Positions 22,600 through 30,833 of a stretch of 32,168 nt of DNA are shown here, in pieces (within the stretch, counting starts at the first letter, position 1; every line of letters begins with the position of its first letter). The notes below the pieces were generated by a model. The model was not told the DNA's origin. It was given only the letters and a program-made list of their open reading frames with translations, and searched no databases. Location of the stretch: assembly GCA_947600065.1 (NCBI GenBank), contig CANQFZ010000022.1, forward strand, positions 1 through 32,168. Direction: 5' to 3'. This DNA is from an uncultured Clostridia bacterium. Lineage in GTDB: Bacteria > Bacillota > Clostridia > Oscillospirales > Ruminococcaceae. The position numbers and the translations under genes are program-made.

Positions 22600-23664
22600 A
22601 TGTCCGAAGAGATCACTACCGAAAACAACAAGCCCGCCGATCTCCGCGAGGGCTTTAAGTCCGTGAGCCTAAAGCTCGGCATTATGATAATAATCATCTT
22701 CTGTGCAAGAGGAATTGCCGAGATAATTTTAAGCTTAGCTTCCGACGCGCTCGATAACCTCGACGTTACAACGGCTTATATCATAAAAACGCTTATCTCT
22801 ATTTTATTTCTGAACGTTATTCCCATTTCGCTTACGCTTATAGTGTTAAAAAAGCCGATAAGCGAAGTCGGCAGAACGAGCTACAAAAAACCTAAGTATT
22901 TCGGAAGCGCCCTCGGGACCTTCCCCGCTCTTTATGCGGCGGGAATGGTGACAAATCTTATAACTATGTTTATCTCTCAGTTTTTTAAACAAACGGACGT
23001 AAACGAGAGTTTCAATACCGCGAACAGTTTTGCCGCGCCGAATTTCACCTGCGGGCTTATATTATTCTTCCAGATGGCGATACTTGCGCCGATAGTAGAG
23101 GAGTTTTGGTTTAGGGGAATAGTCCTCGAAAGCATGCGCCCGTATGGAAACGGCGTAGCGATTTTCATTTCGGGGCTTCTGTTCGGGCTTACTCATGCGA
23201 ATTTCGCGCAGTTCTTCTATGCTGCCATTCTGGGAATTTGCCTGGGATATATCGCCGTTTCAACAAAAAGCGTTATCACAACTACCGTTCTCCACGCCAT
23301 GTTTAACAGCGTCGCGGCGCTTCTGCTGCTTCTTATAACCGATAAGAGCGTAGGGGATTATATCCTTGCAACAGCGTCGGGCAGACAAGCGGAGATAACT
23401 CCCGCGGTCGGCATTTATATCGGGCTTATGGTATTTATGGCGGTGCTTATTGCTGTGGGATTGTTTATGCTTATCGCAAAGCTTATAAAGCTAAATAAAT
23501 ACCGCGTGCCGAAGGTTCAAGAAGAATTGTCGCCCGCAAAGCGCTGGGGAATATTCTTTTCGAGCGTTACGGTCATAATCGGTTTATTTCTCGCGGCAGA
23601 CAGCTTTACTTTTCAGTTTATACCGACAGGTATCTATAATGTTCTTTCAAAAATGATTAGTTGA
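22600..23664 (+). CDS. CPBP-family intramembrane metalloprotease
   Basis: A 354-residue membrane protein with about eight hydrophobic segments. The Abi/CPBP (Rce1-like) motifs are present: Glu167-Glu168 with Arg172 (EEFWFRG), His199 (GLTHANF) and His232-Asn (HAMFN). Members act on prenylated or other membrane substrates, and several protect against bacteriocins; the substrate here is unknown. AGGAGC just inside the previous gene serves as ribosome site. Confidence 0.88.
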   Translation: MSEEITTENNKPADLREGFKSVSLKLGIMIIIIFCARGIAEIILSLASDALDNLDVTTAYIIKTLISILFLNVIPISLTLIVLKKPISEVGRTSYKKPKYFGSALGTFPALYAAGMVTNLITMFISQFFKQTDVNESFNTANSFAAPNFTCGLILFFQMAILAPIVEEFWFRGIVLESMRPYGNGVAIFISGLLFGLTHANFAQFFYAAILGICLGYIAVSTKSVITTTVLHAMFNSVAALLLLLITDKSVGDYILATASGRQAEITPAVGIYIGLMVFMAVLIAVGLFMLIAKLIKLNKYRVPKVQEELSPAKRWGIFFSSVTVIIGLFLAADSFTFQFIPTGIYNVLSKMIS

Positions 23665-23720
23665 ATGGTTGAATAGTTTATTGTCTAATTAACAATATTT
23701 AAAAAAGGAGGCTTTTTAAT

Positions 23721-24368
23721 ATGGATGACAACAGCAGACTTAGCCTTAAGAAAAGGGGCTGGACCGACCCGCAGACGGGAGAATACTATCCCGGCGGAAA
23801 TCCCAATGAAATAAGCAAAGCCAACACTTCCTCGCAGACAGGCGCGTTTTCAAATCAGACATCGTTTCCCGAATTTTCGCAGATACCTCAGCCCGTTAAT
23901 AATCAAAATCAGCAAAATCAGTCGGGTCGATATTCATCTCCCTCAAGCGTCCAAGTTGAACGAGGCGAAAATTTGAAGTTCTGCAAATACTGCGGAAAGC
24001 TTATACACATGGACGCTGTTATTTGCACAAACTGCGGGCGGCAGGTCGAGACGCTCAAATCCGAGCAAAATTATGTCAACCAGACGACCGTTATTCAAAC
24101 GAACATTCCCCAAACCCAAACCGTTGTGACCGTTCCCGCAAATGTAAGAATACTTAACAGAGTAGTAAGTATAATTCTTTGCATTCTTTTCGGGGGTTTA
24201 GGATTTCACCGTTTTTATGAGGGCAAGGTCGGAACAGGAATTTTGTGGCTGTTTACGGGCGGAATGTTCGGCATAGGCTGGCTTGTGGATATAATAATTC
24301 TGGCATCCCTTAAAAACAACGATTATTATATAGACGGTTCGGGAAGGCGCATAGAATTACCAAAATAA
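23721..24368 (+). CDS. Zinc-ribbon and TM2-domain membrane protein
   Basis: A 215-residue protein. An N-terminal Asn/Gln/Ser-rich region is followed by a zinc ribbon (FCKYCGKLIHMDAVICTNCG, near 91-110), a linker, and a C-terminal TM2 domain of two helices with the family motif GGLGFHRFYEGKVGTGILWL...GIGWLVDII (about 155-200). TM2 proteins are widespread with no agreed biochemical role. It has the ideal ribosome site AAAGGAGG and follows the protease gene after 56 bp. It is the third zinc-ribbon membrane protein in this window. Confidence 0.88.
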   Translation: MDDNSRLSLKKRGWTDPQTGEYYPGGNPNEISKANTSSQTGAFSNQTSFPEFSQIPQPVNNQNQQNQSGRYSSPSSVQVERGENLKFCKYCGKLIHMDAVICTNCGRQVETLKSEQNYVNQTTVIQTNIPQTQTVVTVPANVRILNRVVSIILCILFGGLGFHRFYEGKVGTGILWLFTGGMFGIGWLVDIIILASLKNNDYYIDGSGRRIELPK

Positions 24369-24475
24369 AGCAGTTGACAATAACCATTTAACTTGTTAAA
24401 CTAGACCATATTTTTTGGCGCATACGGGGAAAAATGTCGCTTTTGCATAAATCTTGAAAAATTATGTGAAAAGGC

Positions 24476-24504
24476 TTTACTTTTTTGGAGATTTCCTGTA
24501 TAAT
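24476..24504 (+). promoter_or_regulatory. Promoter of the Na/Pi cotransporter gene
   Basis: -35 TTTACT (24476-24481), 17-bp spacer, -10 TATAAT (24499-24504). Confidence 0.65.
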
Positions 24505-24563
24505 GTAAAGTGAGATAGAAGAATGATAAAGTAAAACGACAGAAAATTTTTTGGGAGTAACGT

Positions 24564-26333
24564 ATGAGCTTTCAAGATGTGGTGTCAATGATAGCGGGAT
24601 TGTGCGTATTTATGTTCGGAATGCACACGCTCTCCGCGTCGCTCGAAAAATTTGCGGGAAGCAGGATAGAAGACCTGCTCAATAAAATGACCTCAAACCC
24701 CATAAAGGGCGTGGCTCTGGGCGCGGCTGTAACGGCGCTTATTCAGTCGTCGGCGGCTACCACCGTAATGATGGTAGGCTTTGTAAACTCGGGACTTTTA
24801 AAGCTCTCCCAGGCGATAAGCGTTATTATGGGCGCAAACATCGGAACGACCGCTACGGCGTGGCTTGTGAGCCTTTCTTCGCTCGCGGGCGACGAGGTTT
24901 CGGGAATAATGAACATTTTCAGCTTTAACACCGTAATAACCGTTATCGCATTTATCGGAATAATCCTCGCAATGTTTACAAAATCCGACAGAAAAAAGAC
25001 TATCGGAAATATACTTATGGGCTTTGCGCTTCTGATGTTCGGAATGAATATGATGTCCGACGCTTCGGAAAAGCTAAAGGACGTACCCGAATTTACGCAG
25101 TTTATGACAATGTTCTCAAATCCGATACTCGGAGTTATCGCCGGCGCGATACTTACGGCGGTGTTACAGTCGTCGTCCGTTTCTATAGGTATTTTACAGT
25201 CTGTCGCAAATCAGACGGGAACTATCACATATAAAATAGCGCTCCCCATTCTTCTCGGACAGAACATAGGCTCGTGCGTTACGGCGCTTATTTCTTCGAT
25301 AGGCGCGAACAAAGCCGCAAAGCGCGTGGCTATTGTTCATCTTTATTTCAACGTTATAGGAACGATCGTGTTCCTGGGGCTGTTCTATCTTATTACGGCG
25401 TTTATTGATATACCGATAGTAAACGAACAGCTTAACGCTGTCGGGATAGCCGTTATTCACTCGCTGTTCAACATTTTAGCTACCGCGCTGTTTCTGCCGT
25501 TTACAAAGCAGCTCGAAAAGCTGGCGTGCCTTACTATCCGCGACAGCAAGGACGACGAAGCGAAAATGCCTATACTGGACAAGCGTCTGCTTAATACTCC
25601 CGCAGTAGCAATTGAAGAATGTAAGAACGTTGCGTATAAAATGGCTGAGCTTACGCACAAAACACTTCTTGCGTCAATTGACCTTGTGGGAAATTATGAC
25701 GCGAAGATCGCCGCGGAAATTGTCGAAAATGAAAACACCATAGACATATACGAGGACAAGATCGGCTCGTATATCCTACAGGTCGCTTCTAAAGACCTCT
25801 CGGTAAACGACGGACAAGCAGTTTCAAATCTGCTTCATACTATAGGCGACCTCGAGCGCATTTCAGACCATGCTGTAAACATAACCGAAGCCGCCGAAGA
25901 AATGCACGACAAGAAGATAAAGTTCTCAAAAGCCGCAGAAAACGAAATGGCGGTCATGACGGCGGCGCTGAAAGAGATACTAGATATGTCGCTTAGGGCG
26001 TTTTTAACTGATGATGTTGCACTTGCGAAAGAGGTAGAGCCGCTCGAGGACGTTATAGACGGGCTTAGAACAGAGCTTAAAAACCGCCATGTCGAGCGAC
26101 TGAAAACAGGAAAATGCACGATAGAGCTTGGGTTTATCCTACAGGACCTGCTGACGAATTATGAGAGGGTTTCGGACCACTGCTCGAATATTGCGGTATG
26201 TCTTATCCAGATAAAGGAAAACAGCCTTGATACTCACGAGTATATAAACGAGCTGAAAAAGCTCGACAAGTCCGAGTTTATGGACGAGTTTAACGACTAT
26301 CGCTCTAAGTACACGCTTCCCGAGAGGAGATAA
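24564..26333 (+). CDS. Na/Pi cotransporter with C-terminal PhoU-like domain
   Basis: A 589-residue phosphate transporter of the NptA/YjbB type. Two inverted NaPi repeats carry the QSS signatures (QSSAATT at 61-67 and QSSSVS near 202-207), each followed by GANIGTT or GQNIGSC. Membrane segments end near residue 315. The rest (about 345-560) is a helical PhoU-like domain in two similar halves, with the family ExxLxxxxD pattern in IGDLERISDHAVNI and TNYERVSDHCSNIA. It imports or exports phosphate with sodium; the PhoU part probably adjusts flux. GGGAG precedes the ATG. It is a single gene with its own promoter. Confidence 0.92.
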   Translation: MSFQDVVSMIAGLCVFMFGMHTLSASLEKFAGSRIEDLLNKMTSNPIKGVALGAAVTALIQSSAATTVMMVGFVNSGLLKLSQAISVIMGANIGTTATAWLVSLSSLAGDEVSGIMNIFSFNTVITVIAFIGIILAMFTKSDRKKTIGNILMGFALLMFGMNMMSDASEKLKDVPEFTQFMTMFSNPILGVIAGAILTAVLQSSSVSIGILQSVANQTGTITYKIALPILLGQNIGSCVTALISSIGANKAAKRVAIVHLYFNVIGTIVFLGLFYLITAFIDIPIVNEQLNAVGIAVIHSLFNILATALFLPFTKQLEKLACLTIRDSKDDEAKMPILDKRLLNTPAVAIEECKNVAYKMAELTHKTLLASIDLVGNYDAKIAAEIVENENTIDIYEDKIGSYILQVASKDLSVNDGQAVSNLLHTIGDLERISDHAVNITEAAEEMHDKKIKFSKAAENEMAVMTAALKEILDMSLRAFLTDDVALAKEVEPLEDVIDGLRTELKNRHVERLKTGKCTIELGFILQDLLTNYERVSDHCSNIAVCLIQIKENSLDTHEYINELKKLDKSEFMDEFNDYRSKYTLPERR

Positions 26334-26403
26334 GGGATTTAAAGTATTTTTTCAATGAAACGTTGACAATGGTCGAAAGATGTCGTGTACAGTATACAGG
26401 GTA

Positions 26404-26431
26404 CGCATTGAACGCTTCGCGTACAACGCTG
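26404..26431 (-). repeat. 28-bp dispersed module, copy e
   Basis: Exact reverse-strand copy, flanked by GGGTA and TGTACAGTATTCAG. Confidence 0.85.
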
Positions 26432-26492
26432 TGTACAGTATTCAGTAAAGGTATCCGCTTCGCGGATAATATTCAGATCGTTTTGAAATTAT

Positions 26493-26533
26493 AAGGGCGT
26501 ATGAAACCATTAGGTTTTATACGCCCTTTTTTG
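26493..26533 (+). terminator. Rho-independent terminator after the transporter
   Basis: AAGGGCGTATGAAACC and GGTTTTATACGCCCTT form a 16-bp stem with one G-U pair and a 4-nt loop, then TTTT. It lies 160 bp after the stop codon, with repeat sequence between. Confidence 0.88.
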
Positions 26534-26584
26534 GCAAACAATGTTCTGCCGAACACTTTAACATGGGAAAATCTCCGATAACTA

Positions 26585-26613
26585 TTGACAAACTATAAGT
26601 CTTGTGGTATAAT
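26585..26613 (+). promoter_or_regulatory. Consensus promoter of the structured RNA
   Basis: -35 TTGACA (26585-26590), 17-bp spacer, extended -10 TGGTATAAT (26605-26613). It is among the strongest promoters in the window and points at a region with no credible ORF. Confidence 0.88.
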
Positions 26614-26619
26614 TATCGT

Positions 26620-26774
26620 GCGACACAATTGAATATTTCTGCAAAAAATGCACAGTTTTACTATGGTAAAAGTGTGTGCTCTTTTCGTGTCATTTTTTGT
26701 AGAAACGAAAATTGAGTCGCAGCAATCGGAGCCGGCATTTTTACAGGTGCGTGGTTTCGGCTGCGCACTTTTTT
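26620..26774 (+). ncRNA. Unidentified structured small RNA (~155 nt)
   Basis: A consensus promoter predicts a 5' end at about 26620, exactly where a long stem begins. Stem 1: GCGACACAATT (26620-26630) with AATTGAGTCGC (26710-26720), one mismatch. Stem 2: TTTCTGCAAAAAATG (26636-26650) with CATTTTTTGTAGAAA (26690-26704), 15 pairs with one G-U. A hairpin CACAGTTTTAC-TATG-GTAAAAGTGTG (26651-26676) tops it, leaving a 3' bulge of about 13 nt. A 26-nt single-stranded stretch follows, then a terminator (GTGCGTGG/CTGCGCAC, 26747-26768, and six T). Size and rod shape recall 6S RNA, but I cannot place the 6S central bubble. It could be another trans-acting RNA. No ORF with a ribosome site fits inside. 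Confidence 0.72.
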
Positions 26775-26915
26775 ATTTCCAAATTTCGGTTTATAAGTTT
26801 ATGCAATAACGTTTTGCATAAGGCGGAATATTGTCGCGAGGGTTTTTGCGTTCCGATATTGCCGCAAATGAATAAGTCCTTCAAGAGAAGATAATTTCAC
26901 AAACTCTCTTTTTTT
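26775..26915. other. Structured AT-rich patch, no gene identified
   Basis: TTATGCAA (26799-26806) pairs perfectly with TTGCATAA (26814-26821), and CGGAA (26824-26828) with TTCCG (26851-26855) around an inner CGC/GCG. It lies between the small RNA terminator and the dnaE terminator. A short ORF (26712-26894) crosses both structured parts and lacks a ribosome site. Confidence 0.45.
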
Positions 26916-26918
26916 AGG

Positions 26919-26952
26919 AAGAACAAATCCCGCAGAAATGCGGGATAGTTCT
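26919..26952 (-). terminator. Terminator of dnaE
   Basis: TCCCGCA-GAAA-TGCGGGA (26928-26945), extended outward after short internal loops by AAGAAC and GTTCTT. On the minus strand it is followed by TTTGTTCTT. It begins within 8 bp of the dnaE stop. Confidence 0.85.
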
Positions 26953-29900
26953 TTACTTTACGACCACATTCCCGCCGCCGAGAATGTCTTTTAATCTCTT
27001 TAGGAGCTCGTTGCAAACGCACACCCCGCGAAGCCCGTTTATCCGCCTTACTTCGCGTTTATCACGAAAGCATACTCTTGCGGCGCTTATCCCGCAATAC
27101 TCGAAAAGAAGCGCCGTTACCCTCGGTATGCGCGGGTCGTTTTCATTCTCAAAATTGACATAAAGCGTTTTAGTGCGCCCCTCGGGGAGACTTTCTCCGC
27201 GCCTTATGCTGTTTACTATTAGGCTCGTTTTCCCGTCTTTCTTTTGTATTTTTCCGCCGAAATAGTACACCTTCCCGACAGACAGCCGCTCCGAAACCGA
27301 AAAAACGCTCGGAAATACAACCGCCGATATTGTCCCGCTTTCGTCCTCAATATCCGCAAACGCCATTTCCCCGCTCTTTGAAAAATGCGTTCTTACATTC
27401 TGCACAAGCGCGACTACCGAAGCAACAGCGCCGTCTTTCCTCTCGAGAGCGTCCGCTATAAACATAAAACTCTCATGATCGGGAGCGTTTTCCGCTCGCG
27501 GCAGGTAAATGCTCGCGGGGTGACACGAAACATAAAACCCGATCATCTCTGTTTCAAGGCTAAGGAGCTTTGTTTTAGGAAATTCTTCCGAGTGCGGAAA
27601 AGTAAACTTCGTTTGCGTTTCTTCGCTTCCGAGCAGATCAAGCTGCCCGCTCTCCCGCCTGAAATTTTCGCGCTCCGCATAGTTCATAAGCCCGTCTAAT
27701 CCCAAAAGCATACTTGCGCGCGTAACGCCCAAGTTGTCCATAGCTCCGCATTTTATAAGCGCTTCGGTATATCTGCGGTTGTTTCCAAGCGCCTCCGTTC
27801 TTACGGCAAAATCTTCGGGAGAGGAATAAAGCCCGTTTTTATCGCGCTCTCTTGCGGCTTCTTCGGAAAAGCTCCTGCCGAGGCTTTTTACCGCCGAAAG
27901 TCCGAACCTTATCGCGTTTCCCTCGACTACAAAATCCGCATAGCTTTTGTTTATATCGGGCGGGAGCAGTTTATATCCGCTCGCTTTTATATCCGCGGCA
28001 TATTCTGCAAGCTTCGAGTTGTAGTCCTCAACGCTTGAACAAAGCGCGCTCATATACTCTTTGTAATAATGACAACGAAGAAAAGCCGTCTGATAAGCTA
28101 CCGTGGCATAAGCCGCCGCATGGGATTTGTTAAAGGCATAGCTCGAAAACTTTTCCATTTCGTCAAATATCTCGTTTGCAATATCCTCGGGTACGCCGTT
28201 TTTTATCGCTCCGCAGTTGGTTTCAGTGCCATAAACGAACGCGTCATGCTCTTTTTCCATAACGCCGTGTTTTTTCTTTGACATCGCGCGCCTTACAAGG
28301 TCCGCTCTGCCGTATGAATACCCGCCTATCTCGCGGCATATCTGCATTACCTGCTCTTGGTATACTATACAGCCGTATGTTACGGAGAGTATATTTTTTA
28401 GAAGCGGGTGTTTGTATTTTATCTCTTCGGGCTTTTTGTGCCTGTTTTCAATATATGCGGGAATTGAATCCATAGGTCCCGGGCGGTATAATGCAATTGC
28501 CGCCGTAAGGTCTTCTATAGACTGCGGTTTCAATCGCGCAATAACCGACGACATTCCGTCCGATTCAAGCTGAAATACGCCGCAGGTCTTTCCCTCTCCG
28601 AGCATTTTAAATGTTTTTTCGTCATTTTCGCTTATTTTCTTTATGTCAAAATTCGGCTCCGAAATGCGTATCTTTTCGCAAGCCTTGTGAATGACCGTGA
28701 GATTTCTAAGCCCCAAAAAGTCCATTTTCAGCAGTCCGAGCCGTTCAAGCGCGGTCATGGTAAACTGCGTTTTTGCGCCGTCCGCGTTTACTTCTACGGG
28801 CGCATATTCTACGACAGGCTCGCGTGTTATAACTATCCCCGCCGCATGAACGGTAGTATGCCGCGGAAATCCCTCGATAAGCATAGCCGCGTCAATAAGC
28901 GTTTTTATCTCGCCGTCCGTTTCATAGAGCGCTTTAAGCTCCCCGCGCTTTATTTCCTCCGAAAGGAGCGGATTTATGAGCGGCGGCACGGCTCTTGCGG
29001 CGGCGTCTATCTTGCGCTGGGGAATAGCAAGCGCCCGCCCCGCGTCGCGTATCGCCGCTTTTGATTTAAGGGTATCGAACGCGGCGATTTGCGCAACACA
29101 AGGCGCGCCGTAACGCCTGCGGACATATTCTATGACTTCTCCCCTGCGCTCGTTGCAGAAGTCTATATCAAAATCGGGCATTGAAACTCTTTCGGGATTT
29201 AAAAATCTCTCGAACAGAAGATTGTATCTTAACGGGTCAATTTCCGTTATCCCCATGCAGTATGCGCAAAGCGACCCTGCGCCGCTGCCTCTGCCGGGTC
29301 CTACGGGGATATCGTTCGTTTTTGCATAGCGCACAAAATCCCATACTATCAGAAAATAGTCCACAAAGCCCATTTTTTCTATTATCGAAAGCTCGTAATC
29401 AAGGCGGTTCTTTATCTCGTCCGTCACTGTGCCATAGCGCTTTTCCGCGCCTTTTTCGCACAGCCTGCGAAAATACGCGGCGTTGTCCGAAACTCCCTCT
29501 TTTTTGAAAAGCGGGAGCTTTGTAACGCCAAACTCAAATTTAAAATTGCATTTTTCGGCAATTGTTTCGGTTTGCGAGATCTCCTCGGCGGTGAAAAAGC
29601 GTTTCATCTCCTGTGCGCTTTTCAGATAATATTCGTCGTTTAAAAGCCCGCCGCTCGATTTGTCGGAGAGCCTACGGTTTTCTTTTATACATTCAAGGAG
29701 CTTCTGCGCCCTGCTCTGCGATTTTTCGACATAGTGAACATTGTTTGTGGGGCAGGTTTTTATTCCCGTTGTTTCGGACAATGCCCGAAGCCCCCTGCAA
29801 AGCGCCGTTTCCTCGGAGGTATCGTGGCTGTTCAGTTCAAGATAAAAGTCCTCGCCGAATATCGACCTATACCATTCGGCGCACTTTTTCGCTTCGGCGG

Positions 29901-30339
29901 TCCTTCTCTCCCGAATTAAGCGGGCAATTTCGCCCCTGTTCCCGCCCGAAAGCGCAATAAGCCCCTCGGCGTGTTTTTCAATGCAGTCCTTGTCGCTTAC
30001 AAATTCGCCCATTACTTCGACTTGCTCGGAGATAAGGCGGCAAAGGTTTTTATAGCCCGTTTCATTTTTGCACAAAAGCGTAAGTCTGCTCGGAGCGGAG
30101 GACGCTTTCATAAATCTGCTGTTTTCGCTGACCCTAATTTCACAGCCGATTATCGCTTTTATGCCGAGTTCTTCGCAGATGTCGAAAAAGTCGATTGCGC
30201 CGTAGAGTGCGCCCGTGTCGGTTACCGCAAGCGCGGGCATATTAAGCGATTTTGCTTTTTCGCATAGTTCTCTAAGCCTGCAAGCTCCCTCAAGCAGACT
30301 GTAACCCGTGTGAACATTTAAGTGTACAAATCCCGACAA
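26953..30339 (-). CDS. dnaE: DNA polymerase III alpha subunit (DnaE)
   Basis: A 1128-residue C-family polymerase. In order: N-terminal PHP domain (1-~220), palm with GPGRGSGAGS near 350 and the catalytic carboxylates in PDFDIDF near 390, thumb and fingers with GCIVYQEQVMQI and RADLVRRAMSKK, tandem helix-hairpin-helix, and a C-terminal OB fold (GEMAFADIEDESGTI). The PHP domain has lost metal ligands: HLNVHTGYS in place of HLHVHT, and TDTGALYG in place of TDHGxxYG, so intrinsic proofreading is unlikely. Bacillus subtilis DnaE (DnaE3) is degenerate at the same places, which suggests a lagging-strand/primer-extension role beside PolC. I chose the TTG at 30339: AGAGGTG lies 9 bp before it and the product begins MSGFVHLNVHT like other DnaE; an in-frame GTG at 30348 overlaps that ribosome site. 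Confidence 0.93.
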   Translation of the reverse strand: MSGFVHLNVHTGYSLLEGACRLRELCEKAKSLNMPALAVTDTGALYGAIDFFDICEELGIKAIIGCEIRVSENSRFMKASSAPSRLTLLCKNETGYKNLCRLISEQVEVMGEFVSDKDCIEKHAEGLIALSGGNRGEIARLIRERRTAEAKKCAEWYRSIFGEDFYLELNSHDTSEETALCRGLRALSETTGIKTCPTNNVHYVEKSQSRAQKLLECIKENRRLSDKSSGGLLNDEYYLKSAQEMKRFFTAEEISQTETIAEKCNFKFEFGVTKLPLFKKEGVSDNAAYFRRLCEKGAEKRYGTVTDEIKNRLDYELSIIEKMGFVDYFLIVWDFVRYAKTNDIPVGPGRGSGAGSLCAYCMGITEIDPLRYNLLFERFLNPERVSMPDFDIDFCNERRGEVIEYVRRRYGAPCVAQIAAFDTLKSKAAIRDAGRALAIPQRKIDAAARAVPPLINPLLSEEIKRGELKALYETDGEIKTLIDAAMLIEGFPRHTTVHAAGIVITREPVVEYAPVEVNADGAKTQFTMTALERLGLLKMDFLGLRNLTVIHKACEKIRISEPNFDIKKISENDEKTFKMLGEGKTCGVFQLESDGMSSVIARLKPQSIEDLTAAIALYRPGPMDSIPAYIENRHKKPEEIKYKHPLLKNILSVTYGCIVYQEQVMQICREIGGYSYGRADLVRRAMSKKKHGVMEKEHDAFVYGTETNCGAIKNGVPEDIANEIFDEMEKFSSYAFNKSHAAAYATVAYQTAFLRCHYYKEYMSALCSSVEDYNSKLAEYAADIKASGYKLLPPDINKSYADFVVEGNAIRFGLSAVKSLGRSFSEEAARERDKNGLYSSPEDFAVRTEALGNNRRYTEALIKCGAMDNLGVTRASMLLGLDGLMNYAERENFRRESGQLDLLGSEETQTKFTFPHSEEFPKTKLLSLETEMIGFYVSCHPASIYLPRAENAPDHESFMFIADALERKDGAVASVVALVQNVRTHFSKSGEMAFADIEDESGTISAVVFPSVFSVSERLSVGKVYYFGGKIQKKDGKTSLIVNSIRRGESLPEGRTKTLYVNFENENDPRIPRVTALLFEYCGISAARVCFRDKREVRRINGLRGVCVCNELLKRLKDILGGGNVVVK

Positions 30340-30389
30340 TAGACACACCTCTTTTCTTACGAACGGGGATTTTTGATATAGCGCAGATA

Positions 30390-30776
30390 TTATTCGTTAA
30401 AGTCGTACTTATCATATCGGTACTTTATATGAAACTCTCCTGCTTCTATAATAAAATGCTCGCCTTCATAGTCGGCAGTAGGGTGACTATCGCTGATACT
30501 GATTTTAATATCGCCGATGCTTGTTTCCTTGAAATCATCGGGATCGCCTGCTATTAAATATTGAACCATCGGATAATCCATATACCCGTCTACAGGATCG
30601 TCGGGCAGAAACACTTCAAAAGGTCTTTCAATATCAACTCCCAATGACGAGAGATATTCCGCCACATCGGGATAGGCTTGTTTTATTTCGTCTATCAGAT
30701 TTTGACAATAGATACATTTGCACATATCCTCTCTTTTCATACCCGCGTAATATTCTTTTGTTTTTTCAATATCCAT
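30390..30776 (-). CDS. Small conserved protein of unknown function
   Basis: A 128-residue soluble acidic protein. It starts MDIEKTKEYYAGMKREDMCKCIYCQN, with a Cys cluster (C-x-C-x2-C) that could bind metal, and continues with a proline/aspartate-rich turn (EVFLPDDPVDGYM) and a beta-rich end (IGDIKISISDSHPTADYEGEHFIIEAGEFHIKY). Similar proteins, some beside toxin or immunity genes, occur in gut Firmicutes, but I know no function and no toxin gene is visible here. AGGGGC precedes the ATG. It lies 50 bp before dnaE on the same strand. Upstream, TTGACTG (30799-30805) and CAGTCAA (30815-30821) form a small inverted repeat. Confidence 0.75.
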   Translation of the reverse strand: MDIEKTKEYYAGMKREDMCKCIYCQNLIDEIKQAYPDVAEYLSSLGVDIERPFEVFLPDDPVDGYMDYPMVQYLIAGDPDDFKETSIGDIKISISDSHPTADYEGEHFIIEAGEFHIKYRYDKYDFNE

Positions 30777-30833
30777 AAAAGCCCCTACAAATTACGATTT
30801 GACTGTGCCGACAACAGTCAAGGCTAATGTATA

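Larger units (their letters stand above)
26334..26584. other. Intergenic region after the phosphate transporter
   Basis: Holds a TGTACAC-like stretch with the 28-bp module inverted (26404-26431), a TATCCGC/GCGGATA hairpin (about 26452-26470) and the terminator at 26493-26533. No gene. Confidence 0.7.

Noticed and set aside
4595-26431. CRISPR array suggested by five 28-bp repeats
   Set aside because: Copies are kilobases apart, in both orientations, with no spacers and no cas genes.
26404-26470. Riboswitch in front of the small RNA
   Set aside because: The folded parts belong to the dispersed 28-bp module and a TATCCGC hairpin found elsewhere, and they lie upstream of the promoter.
26620-26774. 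6S RNA assignment
   Set aside because: Length and rod shape are compatible, but I cannot identify the large central bubble; left as unidentified until a covariance search is run.
26712-26894. 60-residue open frame over the small RNA terminator
   Set aside because: It crosses a terminator hairpin and two other stems and has no ribosome site.
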